Shown: positions 34,750 through 46,427 of the stretch, one piece after another
How positions within the stretch are numbered: position 1 is the stretch's first letter
How the letters are laid out: the number at the start of each line of letters is the position of its first letter
Source: Avena insularis
Lineage: Eukaryota > Streptophyta > Magnoliopsida > Poales > Poaceae
Reading direction: 5' to 3'
DNA: 64,000 bases
NCBI GenBank assembly: GCA_023614405.1
Contig: CM042694.1
Coordinates: 133,057,711 to 133,121,710, forward strand
Notes under the pieces: model-generated
Told to the model about the DNA's origin: nothing
Seen by the model: the letters and a program-made list of their open reading frames with translations, nothing else
Databases searched by the model: none
Translations under genes and position numbers: made by a program

Positions 34750-37530
34750 CTAAGGCGGAGGACACTGAGTCGCCTCAGAACCAGACTGCCTAGCTTTGGC
34801 CTCGCCCTGCTGCCGCAATGCATACTCAGACAGCAAGTCAATGAGCTTGGGCCCATATCGTCTGCAGCGAGCGGAGTAGGCGGCGAAGGCTACCTCGGAT
34901 CCATCCGCAGTTGTAGGCATCCGAGAAGTAATCTGGGAAGGTCCAGCTCGCCCCACCGCCATGGCCATCGCCAGCCCGACGGACGCCGATGCCCTTCTCG
35001 CTCGCTTATGCGTTCAGGCGCTTGACAGAGCCTCTGCCAGGGCACCCACGTCTTCAAGGGATGCGCCCTTCGGGAAGAGCTCCTGGTAGAAGCGACCAAG
35101 GACCTCTTTCGCCTTGGCAAGGGAGTTGACGACGGTGCTGCAGCGGTCTTCGACCGCTACAGTGGCATCATCTAGAGCACTCCCGTGCTCCAGAGCACCA
35201 CGGTCAAACTCGATGCCTGCGGCATCTGAGACAAAAAAGAAGAAAACATGAAGAAAGGCAACATAGAAGAAGATCCGTAGAAAAAGGAGCAAGTACAAAA
35301 GCTAACGCTCACCCGAAATAGCCTTGGCAGCAGCCATGAGCTTCTCCGCCACCCCTTTTTCACGAGCAGCCGCAACGGTGGCCAGCTGCTCCTCACGATC
35401 TGCGGCTTCTGTAGACGCTTCGCTTCGCTGCCTTCAGCTCCAGCTCAAGGCGCCTTCGCACCAGCAGCTTGACCTTCGCTCCAATTGGCCAAGGCTCTTC
35501 TTCAGAGCATCGACCTCACGGAGAGAGTTGTTATGCTCCTCTGCATTTACAACAAGCAAGTGTCAAAGAACAGGACCAGGATAAGCAAGAGAAGTACTAC
35601 AAGGCAGACGAATACCTTGAAGCTGCAGCTTGCCCTCAGCGTCAGGCGTCCCTCCACCAGCCACTTGGCCTCTTGGACAAAAGGCTGCAGCAACAGGCAA
35701 TAGTAGTAAGAGCAGGACTTGGGGGCTACGCCCAACACAAAGAAGCATCAACAACATCAGCATACGAAGACACTCGGGGGCTCTCCCCGTAACATCAAGC
35801 AGAAAAACTTACGTGCTCGAAAGCGACCTGCAGCCCGCTGCGAAATTCTGAGGTGCAACCACCAGCCTCTCCGCAGGAGAGGAACTGGCGCAGCGTCACC
35901 CGAAGTCGCCACCGTCTGAGGAGGAGGCGACGCAATGTTCGACTCCCCCATCATCTCCCCCGCACCATAACTGGAGCCGTCGGAGGATTGCCTGCATACG
36001 AAGCCAATCAGCACAGGTGCAAAAATAACAAGGGAACAAAGGACAACAGTGGCAACAAGAAAACTTACGAGCCCAACGCGCTCAGGTTGAAGATAGGAGA
36101 AGCCCTTCGGGCCCTCTTCTCCTCCTTCTTTTCTTCCTTCTTCTCCTCCTTCTTTTCTTCCTTCTTCCGCTTTCTTTGGCGGGTCTTGAGCAACAGCCCG
36201 CACAGGAATGGCAGGAAGGGGAGAGGAAGAACCCCCATGAACATCATCATGACGCTCAAGGCCCAGAGGATTTCTGGGAGTCGGAGGAGTCGAGGCATCC
36301 GACGACTCGCTAGAACTCCGTGACCGCTTGCGCGAATGGTCCTCACTCGATTCGTCGGCATCCTCCGCTGGGGATCGCGCTGACGGTAGCTCGGACATGG
36401 AATCCACCACTTCATTGTCCGGGGCATTCGGATACCTTTCGGGCAATGGTGGTGCCATGCCCAGCACTTTGAAGCTCTACAAGATGAGAAGAAACTTTGT
36501 TAGCAAACAAAGGACACAAATAAACACCCAACAAAAAAAGGGGAGCACTACGTGCATAAATCTACACCTTTGGCACGGCCAACGTCAAAGAAAAGGGAGG
36601 AGTCAGCGACTTCTCCGGGAGTCCCTCGTCGGCCTTGAACTTCAACAGCGCGCGAAGAGCCTTGTCAAGTTCCACCTCGGAGATTTTCTCACTCGAAACC
36701 CTCGTCGGGTCACGGCGCCCAGAGTAAAGAAACATCGGATGCGCCCTCGCTTGGAGCGGCTGCACCCGACGCTCAAGAAACGTCCGGATGATGTCGACAC
36801 CGTTCACCTCCTTCTCAGGAATCAATTGGAGATCCCCTACCCGACGGTACAGGGCCTCTATCTCCTCCACTTCACCGTCTAAGATTTGGTTTTTCCAGGA
36901 TCTTTTCTTCTCAATCAATTGGGAGGGGTCAAAAGGAACGAGACCAAAATCTTGCCCAGGCAGTACAGAGTCACGGATGTAAAACCATTTCCTCCGCCAG
37001 TACTGGACAGATTCGGACATGGAAAAGGAAAAGAATTGCACATTGGGACTGAGGGAGATGATGAAACCCCCAATGGGATACACACCATCCGAACCAGACT
37101 GCCTCTTCACGGAATAAAGCTTCTGGAAGAGGCCAAAGTGCGGCTCAATGCCAAGCCAACACTCGCAAAGCGTAATAAAACATGCAATGTGAAGAAGGGA
37201 GTTGGGAGACAGATGATGGAGTTGAACCCCATAGAAAAAGAGCAGTCCACGAAGGAAGTCATGGACCGGAAAAGAAAACCCGCGAATCATGAAGGCAACA
37301 AACATAACCCAATACCCAGACGGGGGACGGGGGATTACCTCATTGCCGGGGAGTATCACGACCGTCGTGTCTTGCGGGATCAGGCTCCGCTCGCGCAGTT
37401 TGCGGAGATCGCTCTCCCGCGTTTCTGATCGCCGCCAGCCACCGTCGGTGACGCGAGCAGTGGTGGTGCCCTTCTTGCCTCCGGCGGCGCTGGTCCCGAC
37501 CGCAGATGAAGATTTCTTCGTTTTCCTCAT
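34750..37530 (-). pseudogene. Antisense gene of the Tat element (putative gypsy-type transposon domain), with apparent introns
   Basis: The minus-strand ATG at 37530 opens a 322-codon frame with features of the plant putative gypsy-type transposon domain (PF04195): VVILPGNEVIPRPPSGYWV, FSFPVHDFLRGLL and CWLGIEPHFGLF. GT-AG-like junctions suggest introns at about 36567-36477, 36068-35992 and others up to 35226. Later blocks hold a KEGGEE-repeat region, a predicted coiled coil (LREVDALKKSLGQLE, near 35510) and a C-terminal segment (GRFYQELFPKGAS, near 35080). An in-frame TGA at 35014-35016 interrupts the last block, which otherwise reads on to 34750. The frame joining blocks two and three is not verified. 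Function in the family is unknown. Confidence 0.75.
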
Positions 37531-38800
37531 GGCACTACGGCGGTGATGGCGTTGCCAACGAAGAAAGAACAAAGGAAATGTGGAGGAAACTCTCAGCGCG
37601 CAGCAAGAATAGCTCAAGAACGAGGAGGCAGTGAATGGATGAACTGCTGCGGTGAAAAACAAACCATGATTTCACCAGGGATTATAACAGCGAGGACGAC
37701 GCACGCTGGCCGTCCATTGAGAAGACCTAACGCCAACGGTAGATCTGGCCGTACACGTGTCAGCACCAAAACGAACCGTCGTTACCACGCCGTCCACTAC
37801 GTGCGGAAATCGAGGAGACGACGTAATCATCTCCACGCCGCGCGTGACCGGTCAATTCAAAATCAGCAACTGGGACCCACGCTTCGTCCAGTCAAGTCAT
37901 CTCTGGCGTAGCAGACGCTTGAGGTCATCGATCGTAAGCACTGACGTCATCAAAAGCTATACTAGCACCACTTCGGCTCCACAGCTAAAAGTACTCACTC
38001 GAATCTACGATTCGACTAAATACTTGGGGTTACTCCTATCGGGCGCTGGCCGCGCACCCGACAGACAAATGAGGACAAAATTATTTCTCTGAGTCCTACG
38101 TCGAGTTTACGACTCCACTACGGACTCGGGGGCTACTCCCATAGGGAGGATGGATTTAAGCATCCGAAAATTTTCGAGTCCTGCGGACTTATGATTGAAA
38201 CAATGCTTGAACTAAAAGTCTCCGTTGATCTCGAGTCTCGATCGAGCAGACACTTGGGGTTACTCCCATAGGAGCGCTGGTCGCACCCTATGAAATCTTC
38301 GATCGCGATCTTCGGATCAGCACGCAAAACTTTTCGCAACTCTGACCCAATTAATGCTAAGTGAGTAACATCCTCCTTGTACCAAACACCTCCGCGGTGA
38401 TAAACATTCGATGCTGCGTCTGACGCAAAGATAAGACCTACAGATATCATCTAATGGCCCGCAATGCACTGATTGCGCTACGCTAGTATGAACTGCATCA
38501 GCAGTACGATGAAAAATCCCGACGGACGCGTTGGGTACACCAATTAAAATCACTGGAATTCCACTCCTATAAGTCCTCCGCGGCCTGAGTCGAATTACGC
38601 CAGCATATGTTCCAGGTCCGGGTTGAGGGACCCGAACCTGAAGAAGATCGTGTTGTTTCGTCCTAAGACGGTTAACTGACCCTGATCCGTCGGGTGAGTC
38701 AGGCACACGCATCAACAATCCCTACACACATATACTATTAACACGTAGCTGCTCCCGAAAAATGGAAGAGTCCTCAGCCGAATCTACGATTCGACTGATC
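37531..38800. other. Tat spacer between antisense gene start and 3' LTR
   Basis: It would hold the antisense promoter, although no clear TATA was singled out. It contains PPT-like repeats at 38022, 38124 and 38252. There is no sense gene. Confidence 0.6.
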
Positions 38801-38813
38801 ACTCGGGGGCTAC
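38801..38813 (+). other. Polypurine tract of the Tat element
   Basis: ACTCGGGGGCTAC lies directly before the 3' LTR start TGACATGG. It is G-rich rather than purely purine, as usual in this lineage. Confidence 0.75.
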
Positions 38814-39315
38814 TGACATGGTTATACCCTACGGGTACGTAACTTCAGCATACCTAGTCCAGCCCAAGGAAGGCCCACGGCAGACATACGCTGGCGCTTG
38901 AAGATTTTCGGGTGGCTCAGGCCCATGACGCCTTCGATCCTTGGAGAGCAAGACTAGCGGAGATAGGAAATTCAAAGGGGTAAAACCCTAAAACTTGTAA
39001 CCGACTAGGACTACGCCCGGGACCTGCCTAAGTCTATATAAAGGCCAGGAGGGCACGTCCTAGATCGACCAGACTCATACTTTCGCACACGCATCCACGC
39101 CAGATCGAATCTGCGCACCTCAGAACCTTCTGGTTCCGCCCGTAATCAAAGAGCAGACAAGCAGGAGTAGGGTTTTCCCTCCGGGGGCCTGAACCTGGGT
39201 AAATCTCGTGTCCCCTGGTTGCTTGTCTGTTAACCGTGCCACGATCTCCAGCATCCCCATCTTCTCCAAAACCCAAGTCCATAACAATGGGCATTGATGA
39301 GATTAAACCTCGCCA
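38814..39315 (+). repeat. 3' LTR of the Tat element (502 bp)
   Basis: It matches 26711-27210 from TGACATGGTTATACCC to AACCTCGCCA. GACAC follows immediately, completing the target duplication. Confidence 0.95.
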
Positions 39316-40324
39316 GACACGGAGTCCAAAGGGGAGACGGAGGGGATTCCACAAAAACCCTAGGTACCAGATCAGAATTCCACAAAAATTTCCACAGCAC
39401 CGCCGCCACCGAAGAGGAGATTCGGGGGACAGAAGTCTCTATTCCAGCACCCTGTCGGGACGGGGAAGTGCCCCTGGATCCACCTCCATCGACTCCACCG
39501 ACATATCCATCACCATTGCTGACTCCCATGATGAGGAGGGAGTAGTTCTCTCTCGAGGCTAAGGGCTCTACAAGTAGCTATGTGTTCATCTCTCTCTATG
39601 TGTGTGATCTTATTGAGATCATGAGCTTTGTAATCTAGGATCTATTCTACTACTCAAGTGCTTTAATTAATCTCTGCTTATCCCCACGTGTGTGAAGTTG
39701 ACAGTGTGCACACCGTGTGGCACTTTGGCAAAGGTTACATAAATACTTATCATGAGTATAATTTGAGTTGGATGTCTCTATGAGATTGTGGTGTTTGTTG
39801 GAACCATATAGCGCTCAAGGTGATAGTGAGGGGTTATCTAGATGGGGAATGCGAACTTTAAGGTGTGATTTTATAGCCCTACATCGTCCAACCAGTTTAG
39901 GGTAGCATCATGAAGAGAAGATATTCATATGAGAGTGTCCACTAGTGAATGTATGATCCGTAGGCCTTGTTTCTAAGCATTGCAACACCGTTTACAATCA
40001 GCTCTGTTACATGTTTGCTTGCTGCCACTCTTATTTCAGATTGCAATTACCACTTATAATCATCCATATTACTTGTATTTCACTATCTCTTCGCCGAACT
40101 AGTGCACCTATACACCTGACAAGTATATTGGGTGTGTTGGGGACACAAGAGACTTCTTGTATCTTGATTGCAGGGTTGCTTGAGAGGGATACCTTTGACC
40201 ACTTCCTCTGTGAGTTCGATTAACCTTGGGTGATCCACTTAAGGGAAAATTGCTACTATTCTACAAATCTCTGCACTTGGAGGCCCAACACTGTCTATAA
40301 GAATAGAAGCGTGCGTAGACATCA

Positions 40325-40790
40325 CGTACATGGCCAAGGAGAGGGAGGAGGCGGAGAGTTGTCGAGCTCGTCAGGCTTCCAGCCGGTTCGTCTAGCTGAA
40401 CCTAGCGGACCGTGTCGGCCTCTGCGATGAGTGAGCACCTCACCGCCATGCCCATAAGCTCTAGTGTAGCTCTATTTTGGTAAATAGGGAGAGATAGTGT
40501 CCAAGCAAGTTAAATTTAGGGTTAGCAGCTTTTGATTCGCTGCAGTATGTGTAAATGTATTATGATCAAAGCAAGTTTTGCCGCGAGTGCAAAATTTCAA
40601 AATGTTCAATTTGATTTGCCTTTCCTATTCTATGCGAACAGATTCTGAACTGAAAATCACTAGTTCAATGTCTTGTACTCACGATTTACATGTTGCATGT
40701 TTACATTCTAGAGTTATTCTTACAACGTTTCAGAGGCTATGGCGCTAGGCCATGGCTGTGGAAATGCGGGTAGGACATAACGCATGTATT
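40325..40790. other. Unassigned DNA between Gypsy LTR and LINE
   Basis: It starts with a GC-rich patch in which a 21-codon frame (MAKEREEAESCR) is visible at 40331, then becomes AT-rich. It may be the original insertion site or the 5' part of the LINE. Confidence 0.3.
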
Positions 40791-43565
40791 TTCACGAAAT
40801 AGAACTAGACCCACCAGGGGAGTCGAATACAGCCTATTTTCATGTCATCGCAAATGGCAGATGTAGGAAGTGCTTGATCCCGTGCCTCTAGGACGCAAAC
40901 TCTCTCCTAGAGGACTAGGGGGAGATCTCGGCCCATATTTACGAGTTCTACCAGAAGCTTTTCTCGGCTTCCCCTAGGATGGGACTGGTGTTGGCGACCG
41001 ACTTTTGGCCTGAGGGACCCATGGTTTCCGTGGTGAAAAATATGGAGCTCACGCGCCCTTTCCTCCATACCGAGGTTGCTAAGGCCATCAAGTCGATGAA
41101 AGCCAACTCAGCCCCTGGTCCAGATGGGTTGCCGATGATATTCATCCAAACCTTCTAGGAGCAGTTATGCCCGGTCATTCTGCCGATGTTTCAGGAGTTG
41201 TACTCTAGGACTCTTGTGATGTCTAGGCTTAACTTCCGTGTGATTACCTTAATCCCCAAACTAGTGGTGGCCACAGAAATTCGCCAATTTAGAACGATCA
41301 CGGTGATTAATATCATCCAGTGCATCTTTGCTAAAGTCCGCGCCATCATACTTGCCCCGGTCATGGAACGCCTGATCCATCTGCTTCAGTTTGCCTTCTT
41401 GAAGGGACGCCCGATTCATGATGGTTTTCTTTCCCTCCATGAAATTATTCATTATGTCAAGACACGCCATCAGAAAGGAGTGTTCCTCAAACTAGATTTT
41501 TAGAAGGCTTATGACAAGCTGGAATGGGCTTTCCTTAGGCAAGTTCTGGAGCGACGATGCCTCGATGTAGGGTTATTTGTTGGATCATGCAATTCATCAT
41601 GAGTGGTGGCACCGCTATCAATGTTAATGGGGATGTGGGTCCATATTTCAGACCCTCCTACGGAGTTAGATAAGGGAACCCAATTTCACCCCTTATCTTT
41701 AACTCTACGGTGGATGCCCTGGTTCAGATCCTAGATACGACCAATTTTGCTGGTCACATCTCGGGAGTGGTAGGGCATCTGATCCCTAGAGATGGCATTA
41801 CCCACCTCCAATATGCGGATGATACAATGATCATGGTGCAGGGCTCGAAACTTGACATCATTAACCTCAAGTTCCTACTCTTGTGCTTTGAGTCCATGTC
41901 GAGGCTCAAGATCAATTTCGACCAGACCGAGGTGATAATCTTGGACTTCTCTGACAAGGATAAGCAACGCATTGCACATCAACTGAACTATCGTTTGGCG
42001 GACTTCCCTATTACCTACCTGGGGAGGCCCATGAGAGACTCTCGGGTGCTGATGAAGGACCTCTCCCCCTTGGTAACGAAAGTTTGGTCTAAGGCTAAAC
42101 TGTCGCGGGCACGCCTCACATCCAAGAAGAGTAAGACTATCCTAATCAACTCGTCCCTGTCCAGCCTCACCATGTATCAAATGGGCCTATATTTGCTGCC
42201 TGAGGGGACCCATGGAGACTTTGCGAAAGAGCTGTCTATGTTCTTTTGGATGGCCAGGGATGGGCACAGAAATACCATATGGTGAAGTGGGTGGATATTT
42301 TCACCCCAAAAATCCTCGGGGGTTTAGGAATTCTTGACTCGCTCTACTTCAATGTGGCCCTTTTGCTGAAGTGGGTTTGGCGGATCCTCCAAGATGATGG
42401 AGGCCTTTGGCTGCAAATCATCAAGGCCAAGTATCTCCGAGGCCGCCCCTGCTCACGTGTGAACGTCGGGAGGGGTTCCAGTTCTAGCGGGCCATCCAAG
42501 ACATTAAACACTTCATTCACCGGGGCTCTCTCTTGGTGGTGGGAAATGATCGGGAAGTCCTGTTTTAGCTACATCCATGGGTACAGGGTGTCCCCCTCTG
42601 CCAGGAATTCTCGACACTATTCACCATTTGTGCAGTTCCCACGATGTTAGTGACCGACGTAGCTCAAGGAGCCCAATGGAACATCCCGTTGACGAGGACC
42701 TTCAATGACGCTTAGGTTGCTGACTTCCTGAAGCTATGGGGCTTATTTCCCCTGTCCCTCTCAAAGGATAGGTATAATGTAACATGGGGCCAGTATCCCT
42801 CGGGAGCCTTCTCAGTTAATTCGGCTAATAGGACACTATTCCAGGGCCCTGATTTACTTTGGATGACGCACCTTTGGAAGTCTCCCCTACCCTCGAGCTT
42901 GCATATTTTCTGGTGGCAACTGCTGCGGGATCGTCTCCCTTCAAGGGTAGAGGTGTCGAAACGCAATGGCTCATGCAATGGGCTGTGTCCACTATGTGCA
43001 ACGCCGGAGACGTGCATCCACATTATGTTCACATGTCCTGCTACTCAGTTTCTGTGGAACTTTGTCCGAGAAGCGCTGGGGCTACTTGGCAGGCCCAAGA
43101 CCTTGACAAGTTCCTAGAGACGGAGTCAAACTGTATCAGAAGGAGGCGCCACCTCTTCTGGTTGGTGTCTGCGGCCATTACGTGGACACTATGAAATATT
43201 CGTAATAAGATGGTGATAGAGCGGTTATATCCTCGCCGTGCATCTGACTCTGTGTTTACTTTTCTTGCTTACTGACAGTAGTGGTACCCGCTATCTAGGT
43301 AGAGGGACCGGGAGAGCGTGGACGCCATCTTGCCGGTGCTTAGGGCCTCGATGCAACGCTTCGCGGCTCCTGCTAGTGCCTCTGCGGCTTCCTATAGTGA
43401 GGTCCTTTTTACTTTTCTTTTTCGTACCTTGGGCGTGATGTGTTGTGACCCCAGCGGACTATCCTTCTCTCTTCTCTGTTTGACGCCTGGGTGTCGGTGA
43501 TTTGGTCATACTTCGTATGGTTGTGGCTTTATTTATAAAGCGGCGTGTAATGACTTTTTCGAGGA
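40790..43565 (+). mobile_element. LINE (non-LTR retrotransposon), decayed
   Basis: Coding similarity to plant LINE ORF2 runs from GESNTAYFHVIANG (about 40820) to the zinc-binding C-terminus near 43117. The DNA continues to about 43565, where a Stowaway begins. No poly(A) tail or target duplication is visible, so both ends are approximate. It differs from the 14-16 kb LINE. Confidence 0.85.
40815..43117 (+). pseudogene. LINE ORF2 remnant: reverse transcriptase and zf-RVT
   Basis: In order: SMKANSAPGPDGLP (41095-41135), VITLIPKL (41240), FAFLKGRPIHDGF (41390-41425), VFLKLDF (41480), the catalytic QYADDTMIMVQ box (about 41809-41840), GLGILDSLYFNVALLLKWVW (42320-42380) and the C-terminal WKSPLPSSLHIFWWQLLRDR with LCPLCATPETCIH (42875-43020). 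Stops and frame changes are frequent (for example 41157, 41503, 41600). It lacks the 5' ORF1 and the endonuclease. Confidence 0.87.
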
Positions 43566-43570
43566 ATGTA

Positions 43571-43728
43571 CTCCCTCCGTTCAGAAATATAGACATTTTA
43601 TCTTTGTGAATCAAATGTATCTAGACTTTTTTTAATGTATATGTTCGGAGTGAACCTATAGACTAGAAGTGGTTTAGATACATTCATTTCATAAAACTAA
43701 AATATCTTATATTTCTAAACGGAGAGAG
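43571..43728. mobile_element. Stowaway MITE (158 bp)
   Basis: It begins CTCCCTCCGTTCAGAAATAT and ends ATATTTCTAAACGGAGAGAG, with TA on both sides (43569-43570 and 43729-43730). Confidence 0.93.
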
Positions 43729-43730
43729 TA

Positions 43731-44298
43731 CGCGGGAAGTGATCCAAACTCTGGTGCAAACACGACTTCTTATAGCTTCAACTATTAAGTTGATAATTTG
43801 TTAAACAAGTCTTCAACACGCATGTGAGGATTTCAGGATTATGGGTGGACAGCATTTAACATGTGCATGCATATATGACGCTGCTCTACATATTCCAAGC
43901 ATTATGGTAGTTTCGAAGATCAGGTGAAGCAAGTAGGTAGCAGCTTTTGTTTTCGGAGATGCATAGCTTGAAAACGGTATTTATCCATAGGTAGCTCATC
44001 TTTGCTTTGCATGCAAAGAGGCAATTCTACCAGCTAATGTGTTTTGGTGATGCATGGCCTGAAAATAGTATTGGTTCATATATGAACACAAGTAGCATGT
44101 TGGAGCTGCTAGGCTTGGTAGGCAACCGGGAACTCATAGGTAGGTTCCTTCTTTCATTTGGTATCTCGTGTATTCCACTCCGAGAAGCTTTGCATCAACC
44201 TTGCAGTCCCATGCGTCATAGCAGTCCCGTGGTACTCCCGAGAAGCAAAACGGGACGTGAGAAGGAAACGAGCATTATGTGAAAGGCAGGGTACTATG
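43731..44298. other. Unassigned AT-rich DNA
   Basis: Two diverged direct copies of a 30-45 bp phrase (GCATAGCTTGAAAAC near 43961, GCATGGCCTGAAAAT near 44052) are visible. No gene is seen. Confidence 0.4.
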
Positions 44299-44365
44299 TA
44301 AGAACGGAGTATATTAAGTAATAAAGCACCTATTTCCAAAAAAAAAAAATATATAAGAACGGAGT
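44299..44365 (+). mobile_element. Miniature poly(A) insertion with 12-bp target duplication
   Basis: TAAGAACGGAGT at 44299-44310 is repeated at 44354-44365. Between them lie 43 bases ending in AATAAAGCACCTATTTCC and a run of A. It looks like the last bases of a retroposon inserted by target-primed reverse transcription. Confidence 0.68.
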
Positions 44366-44812
44366 TTTTGTTAAAGAATGCATCAATTACAGCTCAGATT
44401 TTCTCACCGTAATAGAATGTTGATATCAGCCTGTCGTAATTTAAAATATTTTGTCATGGAATTTAATGGCTGAGTGAAATTTAATTGGAGTACGATACAA
44501 TGTTGTGCAAATAAATGGTACTACACTTATATCTCCCGGTGCATGACTTTCCGGTCATTCGAGTAGAAAACATGAACCGTACCAGATGGACATGCACACA
44601 GTTTCTCTTTGCTAGCTAGTCATCCTCATACTGAGTTTACTCGTTGATTTCTTAGCATTATATGCACAAAATTAAATAGGCTGTAAATGACAGGGGGATA
44701 ATACATGCCTATATTGGATGTAACTAGATAGCTATACAAAAATAGAAAAGCTCCAAAAAAAGCTAGCAACCATAAAGCGCCCTCTTTAGTCACTTCGCGG
44801 CAGTTCTAGTAT

Positions 44813-44962
44813 GAGCACTGCTACACATCCGACGATTTGCCATCCGATTCTTGTACGAGGTGAAATCCACCCGTGTCAAACTTGATTGTTGGCCCACCTG
44901 AGGAAGCACAGGAAGTATCGGATGTGAATCGGATATGAAAGATCGTATGCATAGCAATTCCC
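44813..44962. mobile_element. Possible small MITE with weak inverted ends
   Basis: GAGCACTGCTACACATCCGA at the left and the complement of TGCATAGCAATTCCC at the right share a GCTA-CAT core. The match is imperfect and no duplication was confirmed. Confidence 0.3.
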
Positions 44963-45188
44963 AAAACTCCATGTTGAGCTCACTCTATTTGATCACCATC
45001 CATAATATTCTTGTCTAATCAGGGCATCTCTAACTGATCCCCAAAACTTTAGAGGAGTAAACGGATGAGTAAAACTTAGAGGAGTAAAAATACTCCTCTA
45101 AAGGTAGGCGGTTCCTAACCGAACCCCTATATTTAGATGAGTAAAAAAAATTGTCCCATTTTTCTCTAGCACTCCACATATGCATTCA

Positions 45189-46427
45189 TACATCTCAAAT
45201 AGAGTTCATACAATCAATTCAAACATATGGAAAATTCGAAACAAAACATGCATAGGGTTCATCCAAAAGTAGACTCCATCACCACATCGATCAAGGTCAT
45301 CCAAAAAGAAGCATATCGACCTTGTTTGATTCAAAAAGAAAACACCAACATATCACCTCATATGTTGTGGACCATCTCCGAAGAGCTCATCTGTACCTCC
45401 GATGAACTCGTCTCCACCTCCTCCAAGACCACCACCATCACCATCACCACCTCCTCCTCCTCGGCCAACTGCATCACCCTCCAGTTGTATCATGAAGTCG
45501 GCCACCTCCTCCTCCTCCACACTACGAATCATCACAACAAAATCATCATGTGTCTACAACCATCACTGAATCCACCTCCGAGGAGAAAACAACAATTGTA
45601 ACTTGTCGGCGTTCCATTGAACACATCGCGGTCATAGACATTGATGACGGTTGGATGGGATATCCAGCCTCAAGGAGTGTTCGCCGACGAGGCCTTGCAC
45701 GACAGAGGGGTCGGTGTAGCCTTCGGAAGCACTGCCTTCTCCGTCTTCCTCTTCTTGTTGGCAGCCGCCTCGTTGAGAGCCACTTTCGTACATCTCAAAT
45801 AGAGTTCATACAAGCAATTTAAACATATGGAAAATTCGAAACAAAATAGGCATAGGGTTCATCCAAAAGTAGACTCCATCACCACATCGATCAAGGTCAT
45901 CCAGAAAGAAGCATATCGACTTTGTTTGATAAAAAAACCACCAACATATCACCTCATATGTTGTGGACCATCTCCGAAGAGCTCATCTCTACCTCTGATG
46001 AACTCATCTCTACCTCCGATGAACCCATCTCTACCTCCGATGAACTCATCTCCACCTCTTCCAAGACCACCACCATCACCATCACCACCTCCTCCTCCTC
46101 GGCCAAATCCATCACCCTCCAGTTGTATCATGAAGTCGGCCACCTCTTCCTCCTCCACACTACGAATCATCACAACAAAATTACCGTGTGTTTACAACCA
46201 TCACCGAATCCACCTCCGAGGAGAAAACAACAATCATAACTTGTCGGCATTCCATCACACACCTCGCGGTCATAGACATTGATGACGGTTGGATGGGATA
46301 TTCAGCCTCAAGGAGTGTTCGCCGACGAGGCCTTGCAAGACAGAGGGGTTGGTGTAGCCTCCAGAAGCACTGCCTTCTCCTTATTCCTCTTCTTGTTGGA
46401 AGCCGCCTCGGCGAGAGCTACTTTTGC
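45189..46427. repeat. Tandem duplication, 600-bp unit
   Basis: The sequence from CATCTCAAATAGAGTTCATA at 45191 is repeated from 45791, offset exactly 600 at the start, with high identity over the whole unit. The second copy is about 40 bp longer because of extra 21-bp repeats. Confidence 0.93.

Larger units (their letters stand above)
26711..39315 (+). mobile_element. Complete Tat-lineage Gypsy LTR retrotransposon
   Basis: Two LTRs of 500 and 502 bp bracket a 11.6-kb interior, and both outer flanks carry GACAC (26706-26710 and 39316-39320). Domain order is gag, protease, RT, RNase H, archaeal-type RNase H, integrase, then a long spacer with an antisense gene. The second RNase H and the antisense gene mark the Tat lineage. 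Many frameshifts in gag-pol make it non-autonomous now, although its structure is complete. Confidence 0.95.
24290..40324 (+). mobile_element. Gypsy LTR retrotransposon remnant, Sabrina/WHAM/Fatima type, 5'-truncated and interrupted
   Basis: The plus strand carries the long non-coding 3' part of a Triticeae Gypsy element (24290-26469), with phrases such as CACTCATGCATCCAACC and TACTCGAGGACGAGCAGGAG just before the LTR. The 3' LTR follows, beginning TGATACGTCGTAAACG and ending GTAGACATCA. Coding regions and the 5' LTR are missing. A 12.6-kb Tat-type element sits inside the LTR. The left limit is approximate. Confidence 0.82.
26470..40324 (+). repeat. 3' LTR of the Sabrina/WHAM-like Gypsy, split in two
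   Basis: The first 241 bases are 26470-26710 and the remaining 1004 are 39321-40324. Removing the inserted Tat element and one GACAC copy joins them into an LTR of about 1.25 kb with TG...CA ends. Confidence 0.85.

Noticed and set aside
45353..45535. Glycine-rich short protein on the minus strand
   Set aside because: It is the duplicated, broken tail of the Harbinger-type ORF1 remnant, not a separate gene.
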